From positions 22,535 through 86,534 of the forward strand of contig CAJUFI010000008.1 of assembly GCA_910585665.1 (NCBI GenBank): DNA of 64,000 nucleotides. Reading direction: 5' to 3'. The notes under the pieces are model-generated. The model made no database searches and was not told where the DNA came from. It saw only the letters and a list, made by a program, of their open reading frames with translations. This DNA comes from an uncultured Acetatifactor sp. Its GTDB lineage: Bacteria > Bacillota > Clostridia > Lachnospirales > Lachnospiraceae. A program made the translations under genes and the position numbers. How positions within the stretch are numbered: position 1 is the stretch's first letter; every line of letters begins with the position of its first letter. This document shows positions 58,946-64,000 of the stretch, one piece after another.

Positions 58946-59209
58946 CTAAGCGGACAGCCCCTCATTGTCGAAGGTGTCGCCCTCGGCAATCTTCTTCCGA
59001 ATATCCTCGGAGATAATCGGGACAAACGCTTCTGTAACGGTCTGTGTGCCGACATATTCACGGCTGATTATCATCTGCACTGGTGCTTTTGGCACGATAC
59101 GCTTTCTCTTTTTATCTGCTTTCTTATCCTCGCCCATACTTAAATCTTCCTTTCCAGACAGGGCAGGGAAGAGTTTGGAAATGTCCCCGCCCTGCCAATC
59201 AGATACCAT
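58946..59209 (-). CDS. small element-borne protein
   Basis: An 87-residue protein. An ATG overlaps the stop of the PC4-like gene (TAATG), giving coupling; an alternative ATG 24 codons later has its own AAGGAAG site and leaves 63 residues (MGEDKKADKKRKRIVPKAPV, QMIISREYVGTQTVTEAFVP). The basic N-terminus suggests nucleic-acid contact. It sits between the recombinase and the ssDNA-binding-type gene. I do not know its function. Confidence 0.7.
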   Translation of the reverse strand: MVSDWQGGDISKLFPALSGKEDLSMGEDKKADKKRKRIVPKAPVQMIISREYVGTQTVTEAFVPIISEDIRKKIAEGDTFDNEGLSA

Positions 59210-59439
59210 TAATCCTCGCTGTTTAATTCTTTCTGTAATGCTTTAAGGAGTGCCGCCGCTTCATCAGCGTTCAGCGTGATTCCCTTGCCGCACTTTTCAC
59301 GGTTCGGGGAAAAGCTGCGGATGTCATACTTCGGCTCTTTCCCATTCCATGAAATGAGATTGATTTCCTTTGTGTAGCCACTGTCGCCCGTAGACAATAC
59401 TGCGATTTCCTTTACGATTTCATACTGGATTTCTCTCAT
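59209..59439 (-). CDS. PC4/YdbC-like ssDNA-binding protein
   Basis: A 76-residue protein with the YdbC/PC4 core: EINLISWNGKEPKYDIRSFS, REKCGKGITLNADEAAALLK. Family members are small beta-sheet dimers that bind single-stranded DNA; in mobile elements they are found with relaxase and partition genes, where they may protect transferred strands. Its stop overlaps the ATG of the next gene. Confidence 0.85.
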   Translation of the reverse strand: MREIQYEIVKEIAVLSTGDSGYTKEINLISWNGKEPKYDIRSFSPNREKCGKGITLNADEAAALLKALQKELNSED

Positions 59440-59484
59440 TCTCCATACCTCAACTCTCTGTATTTACTTCCCGAAAAAAGAAGA

Positions 59485-60339
59485 TTAGCGGCTGTCACGG
59501 TTGCGTTTCCTCTGCAACTCACGCTCCAAAAGTTTGATGATGGTTTCCTCCATCTGCTTCGGCGTTGTGTTCTTCGGAAAGTATTTTTTCAGCTTGCTTG
59601 TGTTGATTTTCAAGGTTTCTTTCTGGTTGCCCTTTTCCTCCGTCATAATCGCAAATATCGTATCCATGTCAAGCCGCCCGCTCTGGCTTAACTGTTTCAT
59701 CCGCTGTGCCTGTGAGAGTGAGGGCGTTGCTTCTTCGCTCTCCATCGTGGCAAAGAGGTTTTCCTGCTCGTCTTTCTTCAAGAAGGACAGTTCCACCGCA
59801 GGCGTGAGGGCGATTTTCCCCTCGTCCACCATCTGCAAAATCGGCGGTATCAGTTCCGTCAAGCGGATAAATCTCTGCACGGTCATCCTGCCAACGCCGA
59901 AGCCCTGCGCCACTTTATCGTCCGTCCGCAACTTCGTCCCAACTTGTGACGAGGTTAAATCCGTGCGGAAACCCTGCCGCTTCATGGCTTCGGATTTCAT
60001 CTTGTAGGCAAACGCCCGCTCGCTCGGCAGGATATTTTCACGCTGCAAATTGCTGTCTACAAGGGTGATGATGGCTCGGTCACGGTCTAAGGGCAGGACA
60101 AACGCAGGCACGGTATTTATCCCTGCAAGTTCAGAAGCACGGACACGCCGCTGTCCTGCAATCACTTCATAACCGTCCCCGTCCTCTTTCGGGCGTGTGA
60201 TTATCGGCGTGACAATGCCAAATTCCTTGATGCTTTCCGCTAACTCTGACAGTGTTTCATCTTCTGCCACATGAAACGGATTGTCGGGGAACGGGTACAA
60301 GTCTTTGGTCTTTAACACCTTAAAATCCTGTTTCTTCAT
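59485..60339 (-). CDS. ParB/Spo0J-family partition protein
   Basis: A 284-residue protein. The N-terminal ParB nuclease-like domain shows LYPFPDNPFHVAEDETLSEL, IKEFGIVTPIITRP, VIAGQRRVRASELAGI (the GxRR box) and LQRENILPSERAFAYKMKSE. A central HTH follows (VAQGFGVGRMTVQRFIRLTE). The C-terminus is charged. No ParA is adjacent. In such elements ParB homologs may stabilise the excised circle or act as regulators. It starts eight bases after the MobV stop. Confidence 0.92.
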   Translation of the reverse strand: MKKQDFKVLKTKDLYPFPDNPFHVAEDETLSELAESIKEFGIVTPIITRPKEDGDGYEVIAGQRRVRASELAGINTVPAFVLPLDRDRAIITLVDSNLQRENILPSERAFAYKMKSEAMKRQGFRTDLTSSQVGTKLRTDDKVAQGFGVGRMTVQRFIRLTELIPPILQMVDEGKIALTPAVELSFLKKDEQENLFATMESEEATPSLSQAQRMKQLSQSGRLDMDTIFAIMTEEKGNQKETLKINTSKLKKYFPKNTTPKQMEETIIKLLERELQRKRNRDSR

Positions 60340-60347
60340 TCACATAT

Positions 60348-61313
60348 CTACCTTTCTTTCGCTCTGCTTCTATGATTTTTCTGCAATTCTTCCAACACTT
60401 CGGGCGGTATTTTTGACAGCAGCCGCCCCATCTGCTCGTTGGTTCTCTGCAATTCAAATATCTTCTGATTCGCTTTCTGCACCTTTAGTTCCTGCTCGTA
60501 CTTTTCATCACGCATACGCCCCGCATAGTCTGATTCCTGCCCAATTCTCTCTTTCAAACTGTCGATATACGCCTGCTGTTTCCCGATTTCCTTAGAGAAT
60601 TTCTCCACGTCTGGCAGCCATGCAGAGAGTAAATCTAACGCTTTATCCCTTTTCTTCCCTGCGTTAAAGGCGTTGATGTCGGATAGGGCAGACACGATTT
60701 CTTCATACTGTTTATCAAGCCTGCCGCCTAATTTATAGAGCCATGTGGGGACGTGTTTCCGCTTGGTTTCCATTGAGGACTGCCCCCGTTCAAGCTGATT
60801 CCACCGTGAGGACATCCGCTCATGGTAGGCGGTCTGCCACTCGGATAATGATTTCTGGTTGCCTAAGATAGCTTTCGCTGACAGCTTATTGTCTGGCGTA
60901 ATCGGCACAAAGCAGAGGTGCATATGGGGCGTTCTCTCGTCCATATGGACGACAGCGGAGAGGATATTCTGCTTTCCAACACGCTCCGAAATGAAGTCAA
61001 GAGCCGTCTGGAAATACGCTTTTTGTTCTTCGGGCGGTAACTGGTTCATAAATTCTGGTGAAGCTGTGATGAGCGTTTCCACCATCATCACGCTGTCTTT
61101 CCTTGTCCTGCACCCCGCTTCGGCTACCATGCGGTTAATCTCTTTCTTGTAGGTGTACTTTGGTGGTGCTATGAGATGGTAATTGTTTTTAGAGCGTTCC
61201 ATATCTATATCTGGGTTGCTTTTGTAGGCTTCTTTCTTCCGCTCGTTGTGGCGTTCACAAGCCGCAACGCCGCCCGCTTTTCGTTTCTGGAAACGCAGGA
61301 TTGCATAAGGCAT
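60348..61313 (-). CDS. mobV: MobV-family relaxase
   Basis: Nicks the element at oriT to start mobilization. Start MPYAILRFQKRKAGGV chosen because AAAGGAGG lies just ahead; an open frame extends 57 codons further but only through repeat DNA. MobV signatures: HNERKKEAYKSNPDID, MERSKNNYHL near residue 42 and the metal-binding HxD...HxH-type block VVHMDERTPHMHLCFVP near 135. The C-terminal third is a coiled coil (KEIGKQQAYIDSLKERIGQE). At 321 residues it is a compact MobV. Confidence 0.92.
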   Translation of the reverse strand: MPYAILRFQKRKAGGVAACERHNERKKEAYKSNPDIDMERSKNNYHLIAPPKYTYKKEINRMVAEAGCRTRKDSVMMVETLITASPEFMNQLPPEEQKAYFQTALDFISERVGKQNILSAVVHMDERTPHMHLCFVPITPDNKLSAKAILGNQKSLSEWQTAYHERMSSRWNQLERGQSSMETKRKHVPTWLYKLGGRLDKQYEEIVSALSDINAFNAGKKRDKALDLLSAWLPDVEKFSKEIGKQQAYIDSLKERIGQESDYAGRMRDEKYEQELKVQKANQKIFELQRTNEQMGRLLSKIPPEVLEELQKNHRSRAKER

Positions 61314-61353
61314 AGGCGGATTCCTCCTTTCTTTCGGCGGGTGACCGTCCTTT

Positions 61354-61900
61354 GGGGTGACAGCGGTGACGGTGGTGACAGCAGTTTTGGGATACCCCCT
61401 GCCGACTGCCGCAACTGTCACCCTCACCCCCTGCATGACGGTCATGTCGATGATGACGGTGTTTTTGGGATACCCCCCTCGCAAGAGCCGTCACCGTCAT
61501 GCCGCCATTCTTTTATCCGAAGCCGTAAGGCGTAGGATAGCAGGGCACAGCCCTGCCTTAAGGGAGTCCAGAGGGAACGTCTGGCACACGACTTTGCAGG
61601 GCAAAGTGTAGTGTGTTACACCCTGTAAACGCAGTCGGAAAAATCGGAATGATTTTTCTGACCGCAGGGGTGGTTTTACACGACCGAAAAGGGCGAGTAA
61701 ATCTCACGCCTGCATTTTGCGTTTACGGGGTGTTCTCCCGTAGGGATGACAGCGGCAGGGTATCCTAAAATCACTGTCACCACCGTCACTGCTGTCACCC
61801 GCAGGGCAGAGCCGCCAGCTTTACATGGCTTTAAGCGTCAATGACAGTAACAGGGGGGTATCCTAATATCGCTGTCACCACCATCACCGCTGTCACCCGC
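61354..61900. repeat. four copies of a 45-bp repeat in two orientations
   Basis: GGTGACAGCGGTGACGGTGG...GTTTTGGGATACCCCC at 61354-61399 and a variant at 61434-61478 point one way. AGGGTATCCTAAAATCACTG...GCTGTCACCC at 61757-61800 and GGGGGGTATCCTAATATCGC...GCTGTCACCC at 61853-61898 point the other way. The last copy forms the final codons of the RepA-type gene. They flank a set of hairpins and look like iterons or border repeats of an origin. Confidence 0.85.
61540..61735. other. putative oriT/origin: nested stem-loops between mobV and repA
   Basis: Consecutive inverted repeats: GGGC-ACA-GCCC (about 61541), CCAGA/TCTGG (61568-61584), CACAC-GACTTTGC / GCAAAGTGTA-GTGTG (61585-61615), GTCGGAAAAATC / GATTTTTCTGAC (61634-61662), and an outer pair CCCTGTAAACGCA / TGCGTTTACGGGG (61621-61633 with 61718-61730). 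No gene is present. Position directly upstream of the relaxase gene fits an oriT, and next to repA a replication origin. Confidence 0.65.
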
Positions 61901-62863
61901 CCTCCTTGCAAGGGCAATCCGCCTGCCGTCTTTCCTGCGGCTGTACTGGTAGCAGATACGGTTCTCGCTTAAAAATGTGGTGCGGTATTCATTCAGCCAT
62001 TTCGTAATCACCGTGGGTATGGTTTCCGTTTCCCCCATAGCGGCTAACAGTTCCGTTGCCGTGCCTATCCATTCTTCCTTATCCCTCATAAAATCCACCA
62101 ACCGAAAAAGGACATCTGGTATCGTTTCTTTCGCAAGCTGCTCCTGCGTTTTCCGCTCCACAAGCTCCCAACGGCAATCACGGAAACGCAGCGTGTATTC
62201 CTGATAAGGCGTGTCCCTGCCCGTCACATACAGCTTGGCGGTGTCAGACGCACGTTTCTCCTTTTCCAGAACAAAGGTAGCGTCCGCACTCCCCGTTAAT
62301 CCTGTCGTCCCAGACACCTTGTTGAACACGTCGCTGTCATTCTGCTTTCGGATGTGGTGTACGACAATGACCGCCAGAGAGTGCCTGTCGGCAAAGTCTT
62401 TGATGAGGGAGATGTCCCCATAGTCGCTTGCATAGGCATTGTCTTTTGAAGCTGTACGGACTTTCTGCAAGGTATCAATGACAATGAGCCTGCTGTCTGG
62501 GTAATCTTTCAGATAATCTTCAAGCTGCACGATAAGACCGTCTGACAGCTTGCAGCTTGCCACGGCAAAGTGGAGCCGCCCGCTTGCTTCGTCCGTCAAT
62601 CGGAACAACCTGTCCTGTATGCGGCAGAACGTGTCCTCAAGGCAGAGGTAAAGCACATCGCCCTCCATTGTCGGCATATCCCATAAAGGGATTCCCTGCG
62701 ACACGCATAAGCATAGCTTCAGCATGAGCCAGCTTTTGCCTATCTTCTGTGAGCCGCAGAACAGCGATAAGCCTGTCGGGATAAGGCTGTCCACCACAAA
62801 GGATGGTTTCTCAAGCGGTTCATAAAGGAGCGTTTCGGCGTTGACTGTCTGTAACTTCTGCAT
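61838..62863 (-). CDS. RepA-type AAA_25 ATPase
   Basis: A 341-residue RecA-fold ATPase related to plasmid RepA helicases. Walker A in LFCGSQKIGKSWLMLKL near residue 36, GDVLYLCLEDTFCRIQDRL, Walker B SRLIVIDTLQKVR and VVHHIRKQNDSDVFNKVSGT. The C-terminal part has a wHTH-like ELLAAMGETETIPTVITKWL. The last 20 residues (GDSGDGGDSDIRIPPCYCH) are encoded by a copy of the origin repeat and are probably not original. GAAAGGAGG precedes the ATG, inside a short leader reading frame. Confidence 0.88.
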   Translation of the reverse strand: MQKLQTVNAETLLYEPLEKPSFVVDSLIPTGLSLFCGSQKIGKSWLMLKLCLCVSQGIPLWDMPTMEGDVLYLCLEDTFCRIQDRLFRLTDEASGRLHFAVASCKLSDGLIVQLEDYLKDYPDSRLIVIDTLQKVRTASKDNAYASDYGDISLIKDFADRHSLAVIVVHHIRKQNDSDVFNKVSGTTGLTGSADATFVLEKEKRASDTAKLYVTGRDTPYQEYTLRFRDCRWELVERKTQEQLAKETIPDVLFRLVDFMRDKEEWIGTATELLAAMGETETIPTVITKWLNEYRTTFLSENRICYQYSRRKDGRRIALARRAGDSGDGGDSDIRIPPCYCH

Positions 62864-63492
62864 GGCTTTCCTCCTTTCGGGCGGTGTCTTTGTTTTCGTT
62901 GCACATAGGCGTTGACCTCCTTAAAAATAGATTTACTCCCACGGAAAAAAGTGAGAGTATGTAATGCCGCCAATCCCACACAAATAAAAAACAGATTTCT
63001 TTTTCGGGCGGTGTCGGTCACGGTTGGAGATATTTCTTCAATTTCCGCCTTTACTTTCTCCTTTGCAATCGCAACAGATTTCTGTATTGCCGAAGCGGTG
63101 CAATGCTCCATAGCGGCGATTTGGTAAAAATTGAACTCATACTCGTAGTAGAGCAGGAAACGCCGCCTTTGTATCTCTGGAAGGCTCCCAACCGCCTTAT
63201 AGAGCGTTTCATTCCGTTCTTCCTCAACCATGCGTTCATCAAGGCTCTTAGGCACACGCAACGCCCGTCTGTAAAGGGTTTCGTCCCATACCTCGTTAAA
63301 CTCCCTGTGCCGCTCGTCCCATTAGAAAAGATTCCTGTTCCTGCGCTCCATCTGCCGAAACTCCATAAAGAACTGTTCCGACACTTCCAACTCGTGGGAT
63401 TTGCCCTGCCCGTCCTTAAAGCTGATAAAATACCTTGTGCCGCTTTCCGTGGATTCCTCCCGAAGCGTGTATGCCTTAACCCTGTATGCCAT
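62740..63492 (-). pseudogene. sigma-70-like regulator gene split by an in-frame TAA
   Basis: The first part (MAYRVKAYTLREESTESGTR to QMERRNRNLF, start after AGGAGG) ends in TAA at 63322. The same frame continues WDERHREFNEVWDETLYRRA, LRVPKSLDERMVEEERNETL, PEIQRRRFLLYYEYEFNFYQ and IAAMEHCTASAIQKSVAIAK, a sigma region-4-like HTH. Related element genes read through here, probably with CAA in place of TAA. Beyond KVKAEIEEISPTV the frame runs into leader DNA and overlaps RepA, so the native end may also be lost. Alternatively the two halves work as separate peptides. Confidence 0.7.
62820..62906 (-). CDS. 28-codon leader ORF overlapping the RepA start
   Basis: An ATG with a perfect AAGGAGGT eight bases ahead opens MCNENKDTARKEESHAEVTD, then SQRRNAPL, stop, in a different frame across the start of the ATPase. 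It contains the ATPase ribosome site, so its translation could couple or meter RepA expression. It may be only a leader peptide. Confidence 0.5.
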   Translation of the reverse strand: MCNENKDTARKEESHAEVTDSQRRNAPL

Positions 63493-63575
63493 CCTGTTGT
63501 CCTCCTGCAAAAAATGAGTGAGGGGATTTCCATCCCTCACCCAGTAGCCCGCAGGATGGCAGGCTGTTTTAGAAG

Positions 63576-64000
63576 CTATAAAATTTTCCGCAGCTTCTTC
63601 CGCAGATGGTCTAACCTCGCATAGATGGCACCAGTCGTCAAATGCACAAGCGGGGCAATCTCCTTTGTGGAATACCCCTGCATTTTCAGCAGGACGATTT
63701 TCAAGGTACGCCCGTCCACCGTGACTAATACTTGATAGAGATTTTCGCTCTCAATCTCTTCCAGTAACTCCGCAACCGTACCCACTTCCGCCTGCCGCTC
63801 CCTGCCTGCCATGTCCTCAAGATATTCCGCAACGTCATTCGTCCATCGGTAAAACCGCCTGTTGGAATTGAAGTCTGCCCTGTCCGCCATGCGTATCTGC
63901 TCAATGGTCGCTTCATCAACGCCGCACTCACGCAGCAGCTTTTCCTCCGCTTCTTTCCAGATACGCCATTTCCTGTCCTCCCGTCCGTGGTTATATGCCA
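63576..64000 (-). CDS. sigma-like HTH regulator (5' end at window edge)
   Basis: The frame is open to the window edge, where TGGCATATAACC suggests the start ATG begins one base outside. Visible: KWRIWKEAEEKLLRECGVDE, MADRADFNSNRRFYRWTNDV, GTVAELLEEIESENLYQVLV and a C-terminal HTH IVLLKMQGYSTKEIAPLVHL, TTGAIYARLDHLRKKLRKIL. This is the small sigma-70-region-4-like regulator commonly found near the start of such elements. About 141 residues are in view. Confidence 0.82.
   Translation of the reverse strand, partial: AYNHGREDRKWRIWKEAEEKLLRECGVDEATIEQIRMADRADFNSNRRFYRWTNDVAEYLEDMAGRERQAEVGTVAELLEEIESENLYQVLVTVDGRTLKIVLLKMQGYSTKEIAPLVHLTTGAIYARLDHLRKKLRKIL

Larger units (their letters stand above)
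57035..64000 (-). mobile_element. integrated mobilizable element (serine recombinase, MobV, RepA type)
   Basis: A continuous minus-strand block: two sigma-like genes, RepA-type ATPase, structured origin region, MobV relaxase, ParB, PC4/YdbC-like protein, a small protein and, at the left end, a large serine recombinase whose stop codon touches the disrupted chromosomal gene. No type IV secretion genes are in the window, so it looks like an IME that uses a helper, or the conjugation and cargo genes lie beyond 64000. The left end is near 57035; the right end is outside. Confidence 0.85.

Noticed and set aside
61314..61484. 57-codon N-terminal extension of the MobV relaxase
   Set aside because: The extension translates origin repeats; the MPYAILRF start has AAAGGAGG and matches the family.

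Overview
The window looks like a chromosomal segment of a Gram-positive, anaerobic Clostridia of the Lachnospiraceae type. The signs are AddA-type recombination, a free-standing AICAR transformylase with a separate IMP cyclohydrolase, a ThiT thiamine transporter under a TPP riboswitch, LytTR and OmpR two-component systems, strong AGGAGG ribosome sites, some TTG/GTG starts, and moderately GC-rich coding DNA. No rRNA, tRNA or CRISPR array was seen.

Layout. 1-6.9 kb: EF-Tu-like small protein, addA, asnB. 7-10.9 kb (minus): response regulator, sensor kinase, lipoprotein. 11-14.3 kb: AAA ATPase with a consensus promoter, then PadR and a DUF1700/DUF4097-type protein. 14.5-18.9 kb: PhoB/PhoR-like pair and a Na/phosphate cotransporter; both transcription units are preceded by the same TTTACA direct repeat. 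19-24.2 kb: LytTR regulator, soluble GHKL kinase and two exporter-type ABC half-transporters. 24.2-25.7 kb: decayed sigma/anti-sigma pair and copies of a palindromic MITE-like repeat. 25.7-31 kb: thiT with TPP riboswitch, an isolated short flagellin, a ZTP riboswitch with the last two purine genes, and a Nudix gene that lacks its Nudix box. 31-43.4 kb: glnS, frameshifted DUF2225 gene, MocR regulator, TetR, DUF6062-like protein, MBOAT plus SGNH O-acylation pair, NCS2 permease, M19 dipeptidase. 43.8 kb: an HPr-like protein without the catalytic histidine.

44-48.6 kb is an AT-rich acquired island: a tnpV remnant, hydrolase, two flavodoxin-like proteins and a TetR regulator, then truncated AlbA-like and SUKH-like genes. 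48.8-55.6 kb returns to host-like composition, with pyridoxal kinase and a minus-strand cluster of secreted or membrane-anchored proteins (CAP lipoprotein, two zinc-ribbon anchored proteins, two DUF6273-type proteins and two small proteins). From about 57.0 kb to the right edge lies an integrated mobilizable element read on the minus strand: large serine recombinase, PC4/YdbC-like protein, ParB, MobV relaxase, a highly structured putative oriT/origin, RepA-type ATPase and two sigma-like genes. Its cargo lies outside the window.

Two themes stand out. Short tandem repeats are common both between genes and in frame inside genes (addA, sensor kinase, dipeptidase, SGNH esterase). A roughly 105-bp palindromic intergenic repeat has arms that covary between copies, which suggests selection on its hairpin. 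The least explained gene set is the zinc-ribbon/DUF6273 surface cluster at 51.5-55.6 kb.
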